Assembly (NCBI RefSeq): GCF_021018895.1
Contig: NC_079375.1
Location: 2,690,560 to 2,754,559, forward strand
Source: Seriola aureovittata
Taxonomy: Eukaryota; Chordata; Actinopteri; Carangiformes; Carangidae
Length of the DNA stretch: 64,000 bases
Reading direction: 5' to 3'
In this document: one piece after another, positions 50,836-61,379 of the stretch
Layout of the letters: each line of letters opens with the position of its first letter
How positions within the stretch are numbered: the stretch's first letter is position 1
Notes under the pieces: model-generated
Told to the model about the DNA's origin: nothing
Database searches by the model: none
What the model saw: the letters and a program-made list of their open reading frames with translations, nothing else
Made by a program: the position numbers and the translations under genes

Positions 50836-51388
50836 TGTTTCAGCACAAGTTAAAAAAAAAAATTAAATCCATTGTTTTGAGGCATTATTTCTTTGGTTCC
50901 AGCCTCTGAAATTTGAATATTTTCCTATTCTCTTACTTTAATATGACAGTAAGCTGAAAATATTTGGGGTCTGAAATATTGGTTGGACAGAAGATGTTAA
51001 AAGAAGAAAACAGAAGTTACAATGGGCTTTGATAACTTTTTTGTATTCTCTAACATTTAATAAACTGAGTGATTAAAAGGTAAATCAAGAAATTACTAAT
51101 TGCAGTTTTCCTAGTTTCAATTTGTGAACTACAGAAGTGTCAGGAAAAAAACGTGAACTGTTAATAGTGCGACGTAACAGGACTCCACAGGTTGAAGCAT
51201 CACAGAGACACAGCAGAAGACTCCAAATGCCACACTCAGGCAGCGACCATGAACGTATCACTGCACTTCTTTTTTTTGAACTTCAATACTCGAGTCGTTG
51301 CTATAATTAGCCGAAACTGTGACATTAAACGCAACACTTACACACACTGAAGTGTAGTGGGGTTTTTTTTCAACACACAGTCACTGTC

Positions 51389-51426
51389 ACACATACACAC
51401 ACACACTCACACACACACACTCACAC
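51389..51426 (+). repeat. interrupted (CA)n microsatellite next to exon 1
   Basis: CA units broken by TCAC. It ends about 8 bp from the exon 1 splice donor, so length changes here would sit at the start of intron 1. Confidence 0.9.
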
Positions 51427-51435
51427 TGAGCTTAC

Positions 51436-51445
51436 CGGCTGGCAT
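51436..51445 (-). CDS. efr3a: efr3a coding exon 1 (start codon, residues 1-3 plus one base)
   Basis: Read on the minus strand, ATGCCAGCCG is followed directly by the donor gtaagc. It encodes Met-Pro-Ala plus the first base of a Gly codon completed by exon 2. The start has A at -3, a good vertebrate context. It was chosen because exon 2 enters in the phase that needs one carried base, because EFR3A proteins begin with a very short Met-Pro-x-x stretch before the cysteine cluster, and because the site lies in the CpG-rich region far upstream of exon 2. At least two out-of-frame upstream ATGs lie in the presumed 5' UTR, each opening a short reading frame. A similar ATG/donor pair sits about 100 bp upstream (see findings). 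No transcript evidence is available. Confidence 0.8.
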
Positions 51446-52080
51446 TCTGGTGCTAATGTACCGCAGTTCCTCTGTACGCCGAGCACCGATTGGTCCGGGG
51501 TTAGTTAGCCTCCATGTAGCTTCTCCTGCCGTTTCACTTCACCTGGCATCGGAATGACGACTCTGTGACAACAAATCACCTGTGTATGAGTTCACACGAC
51601 ACATTTAACGGGCGTTTTAAGTCAAAACAGTGAGACGTTAACCCTCATTAACGGGCTAAAAGCTGCCCGCCGTGGCACTAACGGACAATCCTGTAAAACA
51701 CTGACTGTCTGCGGGAATTAGCCGCAGGAGCTAACGTCTCCGTTAAAAAAAAAAAGTCCAGACACTGCGGCGGGTTCAGGGTAGGGAAACACACACATGG
51801 GGAGACGTTAGTGAGACATTTCGGGGATGAACCGGTGGACATACCTGTAGGTAAACAGCAGCGGGACAGGTTAACTCCTACACATTACTACAGTGCTTCC
51901 TGCTTTACGGTGACAGACAACACGGAAGTGTGTGCTGCGGCGGAGCAGCTCCAAAAAACTCCCCCGCTCCGGTTCAACATATGCTGCCCCGCACACAGGG
52001 ATCGTGGAGCGGCGGGGGGGGGGGGGGGGGGGGGGGGGCTAATTATAGCAGCCTGCGGCAAGGTGTGCGCTCCAGGATGA
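51446..52080 (-). promoter_or_regulatory. efr3a 5' UTR and CpG-rich promoter region
   Basis: Immediately upstream of the efr3a start the sequence becomes clearly richer in CpG than the AT-rich surroundings, as at a CpG-type promoter. Visible elements include an inverted CCAAT box (GATTGGT near 51488) and an ETS-like ACGGAAGTG near 51922. No TATA box stands out. The region ends in a run of about 28 G at 52012-52039. The transcription start cannot be placed from sequence; a start somewhere around 51.6-51.95 kb would be typical. A CTACAG|gtatg sequence (minus strand, donor near 51845) could end a non-coding first exon, but this is speculative. Confidence 0.6.
52012..52039 (+). repeat. poly-G run in the efr3a promoter region
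   Basis: About 28 consecutive G (C on the efr3a sense strand). True length is uncertain in most sequencing. Confidence 0.85.
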
Positions 52081-52358
52081 TGAGGCTCGGACTATGAAAG
52101 CCCCTTTTCCCCTTCAGAAAATTTATGCAAGTACATGTGCAACAGTTTTAACATGACACCAACCATTCACATTTGCTGCACTTGCATGAATGTAAAGGTG
52201 CACATGACTGGTTGACAGACAGAGGAGGGAGAGTGTTCAAGTTGTATGCAAAAGTTATGAGAGGCAGGGGGTGAAGGTGAGAGGGATTGGGTGGGGGGAG
52301 TCAGTCCTGACCTGACACTGGCAGGTGGAGGGATGACAGGTGTTTGATTACTTTCAGG

Positions 52359-52520
52359 CAGTGTTGTGCCAGTTCACACTTAAAAAGAACAAGTTCAAAG
52401 CTCAGTTTATACAGATGAAAATGAACTAATTCACATTCAAAGTTCATTTTTCAAATTTTGAACCAAGTTCACAGTTCCAAAAATGAATTGGTTCACGTTC
52501 ATTTGTTCCGTTTTTTTTTA
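52359..52520. mobile_element. hAT-like MITE fragment
   Basis: CAGTGTTGTGCCAGTTCACA, then repeated AACTAATTCACATTCAAAGT / GGTTCACGTTCATTTGTTC motifs, as at the ends of fish hAT-type elements. Only one end is clear. Confidence 0.45.
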
Positions 52521-52917
52521 AATAAATCGCCCACTATTCTTTTTCAATAGAACCTCCTTCACCCCATCCTTCACCAGCCCCAAATCACTGCCACTCCCAA
52601 ACTAAATGAATTATTGTAACACTAAAGAATCACAGACATGAGTTACATTTAAAATCCGTATATAGATATAATCCGTCTGAGTCTTCACTTGTTTGTTCAT
52701 AAAAGTTCAAATGCTCAAACAAACTGGCTTCAGCAGTACTATGCATCTGTACCGCTAACACCAGCCTTGCCATTCACGTTCATCATTTGTAAACTGATTA
52801 GTTCAGTTCAGTGTTGAGAAGCAACAAAGGTCCCTGGCCAGACAGAAACTGGTGATGCTGTGGTCCATGTTTCCTCCTTTGGTGTAACCTTTTGCCCTGC
52901 TCTGCATGTCAGACACC

Positions 52918-53396
52918 GGCTACATCCACACTACTACGTTTTCATTTTAAAACTGCATTTTAAACTGAGACGATCTCCGTCCAGACGACCGCTTTTCCTA
53001 TCAGAAACCATCCAGACTAACACACTTGAAAAAGCATACATATTCATTCATGTACACTGAGCAAACACTAAACACTAAACAGGAGGCAGATTCTCTGCTC
53101 TGCAGTTGATAAGTTGCAGAAAATACTACTAACGATCACGTTAAGATACAGAATTTAACTGCACAACAGCTGCTTGCAAAAACAAGGTCAGCAACACTTC
53201 TAATTCGTTATTCATGTTGCTTTCACCACTGGTAATCAAAGCTGATGAGATCCAATAGCGATGTCTACGTCATCGTTTGCAAAGATCTCCGTTTTTGCCC
53301 ATCCAGAGTACAACATGACCCTGGAGTGGACTGGAGGCGAAATGCAGCAAAAGAAATGCGTTTTAAAACGAAGAACGTACTAGTGTGGACGTAACT
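52918..53396. mobile_element. MITE family E, about 480 bp, with about 40 bp inverted ends
   Basis: Left GGCTACATCCACACTACTAC then GTTTTCATTTTAAAACTGC. Right, in reverse, TTACGTCCACACTAGTACGT then GTTTTAAAACGC. No coding capacity. A fragment of the family is at 27.3 kb. Confidence 0.8.
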
Positions 53397-55455
53397 TTAA
53401 CCTTTATTTAAGCCCGTCTTCTGAATTCAATAGAACCACTTAATGCATTATGTTTGAAAATCAAGAAGTGATTATTGTAGGGATTGTATTGTATTGCGCT
53501 ACAAGACTACAAACTGCAGGACTGCTCTCTGTCTGGTGACAGTGTGTGAATGATCACTCTCTTCAGTATCTATTGAGCCATTATATCACATGCCTCAGCT
53601 CAGTGTGGACTAACAGAAGGCTAATGTGGCTGCACCTTTAAGAACCATGAAGAAACTGTTCTGTGGATTATCCTAAGTAAAACAAGGGCACTGTTCCTGG
53701 AAAGAGATGTTGCTGCGGAATTTTTAGAAATGTAAGTTTTCAGTGTTTCAGGCAGACCAAAAGTGCGTTTGGGGTCAAATGCAGTCTCCTGTAGCTCAGC
53801 TGGTTGATCAAACCAATATGACTGCCATGCTTATGCCTCATGCTATATCAGTTCTGATTTATCAGTGTGTATTTACACACTCATGATGTATGTTATCTTG
53901 TTAGTGCCACTGGATTGTATCACAGACATGTACCACAGAGTCGCTCTAATGAGGAAAACAATTGGTCCTGCAGCATCACTAATGATGGCACAGGAGAATA
54001 TCTTGTCAGTAAGATCACCAATGAGACCAGAAATGTCCAACAGATGGTAATTATCCAGAACCTGACTAAAAATATCTCTCAGAGCTGATGTGTTAATGTG
54101 TGTGAAAGTACGCTGGTTGTGCTTTTTAAGCTCTTAAGGACCTTTGCTGGACTAGTCCAATGGACTTAGAGGTGATTAAAGGCTTTGGCCACACAGATGG
54201 CATGCCAAGCGTCGAGTAAAGTCAAATGACTGACAGCAGCCAGTGGCACCCCTGCCTGACAAAAAAAAAACACAGAGAAAAGATCCTGTTTGTGTAATTA
54301 CTCTAATGCAGGGATGTCCACATGTCACAGCTGTAGTGCAACAGAGGTGAATCTGCACACAGGCTTAAAATAAAGCTGCAGGCGGAAGCGGGGGGGGGCA
54401 TGCTGTCATTATTGACCAAACATCAACAGATTTAGCAGTCAGACGGCAGCAAGCAGCACTTCACTGTCTCCCATCAGACACAACATTGATATTATTTAAC
54501 CAGGAAGGCCAAAATCTTATTGTCAGCATGAAGTTGTCAGGAAACCTGCAGAGTGACGGTAGAGTATATTTTTTAAGTATTTATGCTAAGCTAGGCTACC
54601 CTCCTTTCCTTTTCTTTCTGAAGGTAAAGTTTGTTGTGTAAAGTTGTTTTCCCCATGGAGATGTGACATCTGTTGATTCTGTGATTGTAGACTAAAGCAG
54701 CGGCGCAGCTTAGGAACAGGCACAGCAGACAAATGTTTGGGGCCCCAAGCAGTAAAGGGGCCCCTGAGGGCTGACAAATTTATAATTTGCAGTGACATCC
54801 CCATGTCATCCCCTGGAAAATTTGCAATGACATCTAAAGCTGCAAATACATACAAGATTATTTTTCATAAAATCTTAAAACAATTACATTAAACTAAACT
54901 GACTGTACCTACCTATATTTAAATTAGCATTTGTGTGCATCTAACTCTAACACTCTAATATTATATTTGTATTTTGAGAATTCTACTAACAAGAACATTT
55001 GGGGGGAAAAAAAAGATTATAAACATTTTTTGTTGGTGTCTGATTATTTATTTCATAACGGGGATGAACGCTGATTGGAGACTCTAGAACGGCCACTTTG
55101 CTACAAGTGCTGGGCCAAGATTGGTATAATTTTCCAATGTTGTTTGGATCACTTATGGTATTTGTCTGGTGAAAATAATTAAAATCAATTATGTTGACGA
55201 AGATAAACTCCACCACTCGGTCAATCGTTACAGATGAAGTTTTCCTTCCTAATATTCCCCTGTATCTTCAGTATGTTTTGGGGTTTTTTTCTAGAAGGTA
55301 ATGCTTGCTATATATCTTTGTCCAAAAAAGTACAAATTTCAGATAGGTAAAATGTCATCATTTTGTACTATGACAGAGTAATCTATGACAGAGTAATCTG
55401 TCATAGTAATCAGAGATTACTGATTACTGAATCATGTAATCAGAGAAATCTTCCT

Positions 55456-56170
55456 TTAAATGTCCCATATACGTAGTCTAAAAGTCCCTTTGTTGTTTGA
55501 TTATAGATCAGGTCTAGGTTCTATATTAATACTGTGAAAGTATCAAAGCCTCAGTCCACAGAGAAATGCACACAGCCTGTATTCAGAAACTGAGCCTTAA
55601 AACCAGCCGTCAGGACTTCTGGAACTTTGTGATGTCACAACAAAGCAGTCAACAAGCCCCGCCCACCTGGACCCACCGACCAACCTCACAGGATTTGGTT
55701 TCTCTGAGTGTTTCCCTGAAATCTTCTATATTTTTATTGGATCACTCAGAAAGCAGTCAGCCAATCAGAAGAGAGGAGGCTCTGAGCCTCCTCTCTTCTG
55801 ATTGGCTCACTGACCTGTTGTTACTAGAGCTCCAGAAGGAAAGCCTGAGAGAGGAGATGTAAAACTACACTGAGATGTTTTTTTCTTCTTAAAACCACAA
55901 ATATATCTTCTTATGGATCAACACTTCAAATAAAACAAAGGAGAAGAGGAAAATATGGCGTTTTTTGGGGGGCTTTTTCTGCCTTTAATGGACAGGACAG
56001 TAGAGAGACAGGAAATGGGGAGGCAGAGAGAGGGGGAATGACACACAGCAAAGGGCCGTCCGATGCAGGGGTCGAACCGGAGGCCAGCTGCAGCGAGGAC
56101 TGTAGCCTCTATATATGGGGCGCCTGCGTAACCCACTGCGCTACGCGACGCCCCTAATATGGATCTCTAA
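55456..56170 (+). mobile_element. TTAA MITE family A, full copy with a SINE inside
   Basis: It starts TTTAAATGTCCCATATACGT (TTAA at 55456-55459) and keeps the CRE-like TGATGTCA, the CCCCGCCC box and a perfect 24 bp-arm palindrome at 55759-55807. Its last bases, AATATGGATCTCTAA, are found beyond an inserted SINE. Confidence 0.88.
55959..56155 (-). mobile_element. tRNA-derived SINE, 197 bp, in MITE A
   Basis: On the minus strand an A box (TAGCGCAGTGGGTTACGCA) and a B box (CCGGTTCGACCCC) have tRNA spacing and are followed by a unique body ending TCCATTAAAGGCAGAAAAAG. The 7 bp target duplication AATATGG flanks it at 55952-55958 and 56156-56162. The insertion is therefore younger than the MITE. 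Confidence 0.88.
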
Positions 56171-56940
56171 TATATCACCAAAATAAGTTGTATGAGTAAG
56201 ATGCAGTGCGTAAGCTTTCCTCTGCTGCATACATCAGCTCACATCTGGTCTTTTGTGAGTCATGTCAGTTCACTCAAAGTCCAACTGAGATTCTGCTGAC
56301 TCATGGAGAGGAGATGTGTTCACTGATATTTATTCTTCTTTCAGCTCAGGAGCCATTGGTTTGTACTGATGCTAAGCAGAGTATTGACAAGTGTAATCAG
56401 CAAACAGTTGAAGTCAATGAGACGTTAAAACTGTCACAGTTTTCTCATTAGCTGAGTGAGGGCTGCTGATTGTCTGGCTGCTTTGGGATGTTTCAGTGCA
56501 GTAAGTCAGAACCAGTTTACATGTTGATGAGCGGGTTCTGTGAACAGACTGATTCTTGATCAGTACAGGCTTCGGAAGACGAACTGTATTTCCTGTGTTT
56601 AGGGATCAAAACTGCCAACAGTCGATCGATGGTGCAGAAACCTGTTGGGGAGCAAGTGTCTGACTGTGACTCGACAGGCCACTCCTTTCCATCCCATTTT
56701 CTACAAAAACTCAATGTTGGATGCTTTTAGCCCGACCATGAACTTACCCAAACCTTAGAATGTAGGTTCATATTGAACATTAAGAGACCTCTTTCTGATT
56801 TTTAAGATAATACTGTATGAGGTGAGTTTCTTAAAGGTACAGGCAAATAAACAAAAGGAGGAGAACTTTAACTAAAATGAATGTAACTTTGGAAGATGCT
56901 CTCTTGATTTGTCTCTGTCCGTCGGCTTCATACATTTTTT

Positions 56941-57060
56941 AAACGAGACTGTACGCCTCCCGCCGTAGGAGCGCTATTTCAGGAGACACTCCTATAGGTT
57001 GTATCAGAGGGTTTGCAAAAAATGACCTGTGTGGTTGTTTAAGTTGGAGGAGTTGTTGGA
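56941..57060 (+). repeat. dispersed repeat family D copy
   Basis: CCGTAGGAGCGCTATTTCAG, then GAGACACTCCTATAGGTTGT. The partner copy, reversed, is at 32.5 kb. Confidence 0.65.
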
Positions 57061-58224
57061 ATCAGATGTAATATGTCAAACAGTGTTGGATGTCTGCTGA
57101 TATCAGTGGCAGATGGTTCTGGAACAAGATGACAATCGACCTGAGTTGTTGCCAAGCACAAATAATGAATGGAGAAGAAATCAGCTGTGAGAAATGAAGA
57201 GATAAACTAGAGGATATCAGGACAGCCTCTGGAAGAACTGGGGATAAACCAGTTGTTGAATGAAACAAGAACAAGATAAAACAAGAGCATCTGTAACATA
57301 AAATGAAAAGAATGTAGCACCAAAGGCTCAACATTTCTTTGACGCAGTGCAGTTCAGGTGGCGGAGAGCCTCAGGTTACAGGGTTTTTAAGCTCCTGTAA
57401 AATGGAAAACCACAAATATACATCCAGTAATGAAGCTGAACATGTTCATGAGTTCATCATTGATTCATCCAAAGTCATTCTGGGTAAAGAAGAGAGTCAA
57501 AACTGAAATATCCCTTTGAACTGAAGGATGTTTTTTTTTTTTTTTTATAATGAGAAACCTGTTACCGAGTTCAGTACTGTTAAATGTGCATCATATTATC
57601 AGCCCACTCATTCTGATGAAAAGCTCAGTGAGGTGTTTACAGTATCATGAAAGAGAGAGTGACTCTATGAGCAGCGATTCACACTTTAATGAAAACACTT
57701 TACACATCCATAACTCAGAATAACACTGCTCTGTACCTGCGGTGTTATTCCGTGAAACATCCGTCACATAAAAGGGAATACAGCAGTGTGTATTTTATCA
57801 CAAACACATAAGATGCAATCAATCTGTCTCCCATTTTTATCTCCACACACAGGCGCAAACACTTTCGCACACACTCCTCTCTGCAGTGCCCAGAGGTGGA
57901 GGTGAAAAGTGCTGTGGAAAGCCTCGGTTTGCACTTCAAAGGGTTGTGTGGGTGGAAGGCAGACGCCTGCGGAGAGCTGCAGCAGTCATGAAAGGAGCGA
58001 CTGCTGGAGTTTTTAACCTCCACTGAAACACGCTTCGGCGTCCGACAAACATCAGATCAACTCTGACGGCCGTTCGCCATCAGGCCCGGGGGGAGCTGAG
58101 GGGGTTTTGATGGACAGGTCAATGATCCTAGAGTTATGGTCAATATGTTTTCTAACCTTTCTGTGTTTACACAGGAAGTTGTGGACGCAAAGTGTTTTTA
58201 CATGTGAAAAAACCCCTATGTTCT

Positions 58225-58420
58225 AACCAGTGACTCTATCTAAAGATGGACGACACGTCTCCACTTCCGCTGTACGAAAATGAAGCCATGATGGACCCAA
58301 TCCCATTGTCCATGAGGGATTAGTGCTGTCCCACTGTAAAACCATCTAGTGCACGAGGGCTCTCTGGTAGACAGTTAGAGCGCTTTATGCACCATAAGTC
58401 CACATTTCTGCAGACTTTGC
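58225..58420 (+). repeat. dispersed repeat family C fragment
   Basis: CTCTATCTAAAGATGGACGA then CACGTCTCC resembles the left end of family C. The rest is unique to this copy. Confidence 0.5.
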
Positions 58421-58914
58421 CTGAGGTAATTACCCAAAGTTCATGGGGTTATGACACGTTGGACACAGGGTTACCGTGGTTACCTGGGGATGCCTGAAAG
58501 CATTAAAAAAAAAAGTAGATAAACAACCGGCATAAAACGTAAAAAAGGATAAGATAGAAGAATGGTTAACAAACAAGCATGAAAGGAACGAACCCTAACG
58601 TTAACGTTACAAGGCGTCAGAAATGTTCTGTCTGGACCTGACCTGGCAAACCAGTACAACAACTCTGTGAATGATCATGAATGTTCCTACGTCATAACTT
58701 TAAGGAGTGTGAGTTGCACCCAGTTCTATTAACAGGAGGGACTGTGGGTGTGAGGAGCAGAGGAGGGCTGGGCAGGTGAAAAGGTAGAGCATCTCTGGGG
58801 AATGTTTTTCCCAGAGACATTCCCAGTGTTTCTTTTAACAGTTGATGAGTCTTATAACGATGCTGCTGCCTCCTGTTTGCTTAGAGCCACAACTCACGAT
58901 TATTATCATTATTG

Positions 58915-59115
58915 ACTCAATGTATAGTTTAAAAACTGTCAGAAAATTGTGAAAAATAAATAAATCCCAACTTCTAGAGTCCAAAGTGAAGTACAAAACC
59001 CAAGCATATTCAGTTTATGAGTTATTATAATGAAAAGCAGCAAATCATCTCCTTTGAAAACATGGAACCAGAGAATATTTGGCAATTTTTACTGTTTTTG
59101 CTTGAAAAATAACTG
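58915..59115 (+). repeat. dispersed repeat family F fragment
   Basis: AAAACTGTCAGAAAATTGTG, then AAAAGCAGCAAATCATCTCC, the middle portion of the same family as at 21.4 and 50.6 kb. Confidence 0.5.
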
Positions 59116-60575
59116 GAATAACTAATATTGAATAAGATATGATACTGTGTTTCAACCATAACTTACATATTTTCAATGTTTAAAGGTAAACATATATATA
59201 TACACTGAACAATCCCCACATCTCCAAATTCCCTGTTTGGAACTCAACACAATTTAGAGTAAGGTTTTTTCGACCGAGGCAAAATAGAAGAAGTTGAGTG
59301 AGTTACTGACTCATGAGTTAGTTTAGGAAGAAGTCATTTTAAAGAGAGGAGAAGTTGGAGGTTTATTCATTTACCTCAATATATTCAGAATGTTTTGGAA
59401 CCTGCAGCTAGTGGCCATTTAAGGAGCTGCATCTTAAAACTGTGGTCATTTTTGTCCATTTCAAAATGCCACGGTTTATATCGTTGTTATGGCTAACAAG
59501 ACAGCAAACAGCTGCACATACAGCAGACACACAGCAGCGTTATCATCCCATCAGAGGGTTTGTGTCTCCTTTTTGATCTGGTTTGGTATTTACCTTCTAA
59601 ATGTTCACCAGTTAATCTCTAAATGTGCCTGTCAGCTGTTTGGTGCCTGGCTGGTAGTGGACAGTGGGTCTATAACAGCTGGAAACACAGAGACTGAGCC
59701 CGAAAACTGAAACCCTGAACCAGGGAATCTCTTCAGAGCTGCAGGGAATCATCAGTGATTTCAGTTCCATCAACACATTGTATTGAAATCTTGACTAAAG
59801 AAAGAAAAAAAAACCAAAAAAAAAACATTCTCCTCCATCTAAACTTGCACTCTGTCAGCATGAAATTATTTTGCAGTGTTTCATTTCACAAAAGTAGAAT
59901 ACATTAAAGACTGTGCGGTGAATCCTTCTTTAACCGCCAACACTAAGCCAGGAGTTTCAGCTGTGAAAAATTAATGACAGGGAACTTCAACGGGGTTTTT
60001 CCACGCTGTCTGTTCATGTCTGTCAGATGTGAAAGGTGTCACAGCACCCGTCTCTGTCTGCTCAGGGCCCAGATCCTCATCAGACGGCTGAGAATAGCAG
60101 CATTTAGATCAAGGTGAAACGGGAGGTTTGGAGGAATGAAAGTGAAAAGAGAAAGTGCAAGTGTACCTGTAAGTGAGATCAGAGATTCTGCAGGGAGGAA
60201 AGTTTCAGACAGACACAGTGTAATGACTGGGGAGTGTGACATAGGAAATAACAGGTAAGATTCAGTGAGAGCAGAGTCCTGCTTTACAGCCATTATAAAA
60301 TATACTGTCTATAATCTTTGGCTATAAACAATGAATATACACATTTTCTGTTGTCTTTCATTAATAATGCAATGTGACTTTCTTTTCATGATGTGGACTA
60401 CATTTCCTAAGTCGGCCCTGAAGGTGCCACAAATGTTTTTATTTAAGAACACTCTTGCTGTATGTAACTGTAAAAATTACCCACAATACCTTGGTTTAAT
60501 CATCATAAACAAAGCTGGCATTTCTCTAAATTAAGACAGCTGTCTCTCAGTCAAGTATCAACAGGTGACTCTGCC

Positions 60576-60931
60576 TGTAACGGACCGGAGGTGGACCCAG
60601 ATGCAGCACCAACCTCAAGGTCGGGTTCAAAAGGCTAGTCGTGTACCGGGGGACAGGCGATGAGGGGGAATCAAAAAACAGGCTGAGTCAGCAACGGGAG
60701 ATCCAAATGGCAATGGCAATGTCTTGCATTGGTGGAAGGCTGGGGTGTGTATACTGGGTGAGGGTAATCAGGAGCAGCTGTGTGACCAGGTGAATAGAGT
60801 TGGCTTGATGAGGTGGGCGTGGCTAATGCAGAAGTGCAGGAGAACAGGGTGAATGGAAAATTACTGACTGGGATCTGGATGACAAGGAATGCTGAAGTGA
60901 GGCAGGTGACCTGAAATACAGAACTGTGACA
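60576..60931. mobile_element. probable solo LTR (356 bp)
   Basis: It starts TGTAACGGACCGGAGG and ends GAACTGTGACA, that is TG...CA, and is flanked on both sides by CTGCC (60571-60575 and 60932-60936), a 5 bp target duplication as made by Gypsy/Pao-type retroelements. No internal retroviral-type coding sequence or second LTR is present, so the element has recombined out. Family unnamed. Confidence 0.75.
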
Positions 60932-60972
60932 CTGCCTCCACATCAGCAACATTCTTCAGGTGCCTCACGACT

Positions 60973-61049
60973 TTAAAAGGTCCATATTATAGACACATAG
61001 CCTGATCCAGAAAGTGAGCCTTAAAACCAGCTGTCAGGGCTTCTGGAAC
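60973..61049 (+). mobile_element. TTAA MITE family A, short remnant
   Basis: TTAAAAGGTCCATATTATAG is joined after a deletion to GAGCCTTAAAACCAGCTGTC and GGCTTCTGGAACT. The right half is absent. Confidence 0.75.
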
Positions 61050-61379
61050 TGGACACAGTAACAGAAGTATAAAGAACACTGTAGGACACTTGCACCATGG
61101 GAACTGAGATGTTCTTCAAAACAACACAGAAAACTTAGATCCAGTGTAGAAATAAAACAGTGTTACTTGTATCTGGGCAGCTCCACAAATCTAACCAATT
61201 TATATACAGAGTGATTGTCAAATGCTACTTCCACATCCAGACCAATGCTGGCACATACACAGAAAATCCTCTGGTAACAGCTCTACCCAGATATGGAAGA
61301 ATATGGGCCAAGGACCCAGGCCAGGTGTTTCATTTTGCTATTGATCTTGGATGATTTTCACATTTACTGTTAACAATCT

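Larger units (their letters stand above)
11953..51435. other. efr3a intron 1, 39.5 kb
   Basis: Between the exon 1 donor and the exon 2 acceptor. No gene was recognised in it on either strand. It holds at least five family-A MITE copies or fragments, several other MITEs, LINE tails, a Rex3 3' end, a Penelope-type hammerhead ribozyme and about a dozen microsatellites. Stretches that look repeat-free and moderately GC-rich include about 13.68-13.9, 18.95-19.7, 21.0-21.3, 30.0-30.5, 45.25-45.8 and 48.23-48.45 kb; these are the places to look for enhancers. The long size is usual for the first intron of this gene class. Confidence 0.85.
7548..51445 (-). other. efr3a: efr3a gene, 5' portion (exons 1-4 and introns 1-3)
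   Basis: This is the gene span seen in the window, transcribed right to left. Four coding exons of 10, 77, 128 and 151 bp join to 366 bp, exactly 122 codons without a stop. Introns are 39,483, 2,052 and 1,997 bp, all GT-AG. The product is the EFR3 N-terminus. EFR3 is a helical-repeat scaffold tethered to the plasma membrane by N-terminal palmitoylated cysteines; it recruits PI4KA together with TTC7 and FAM126 to make PI4P. The paralogue call (efr3a, not efr3b) rests on stretches recalled as A-type, such as AVSAPEKLDRI, RLSRDVVRHR and CHSQSIKPFVESFLHMVAK; the B form is recalled with ALSAPEK, CHCQSINLF and FLKMVAK. Human EFR3A is about 820 residues, so only some 15% is here; exon 5 was not found between 1 and 7547. 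Confidence 0.93.

Noticed and set aside
53788..53815. tRNA A-box-like TGTAGCTCAGCTGGTTGA
   Set aside because: No B box (GGTTCGA-type) at the proper distance and no cloverleaf. At most a relic of a SINE head; not called as a tRNA gene.
58792..58818. Hairpin TCTCTGGG...CCCAGAGA
   Set aside because: Only 8 bp arms, common by chance. No sign of a microRNA-like extended stem.
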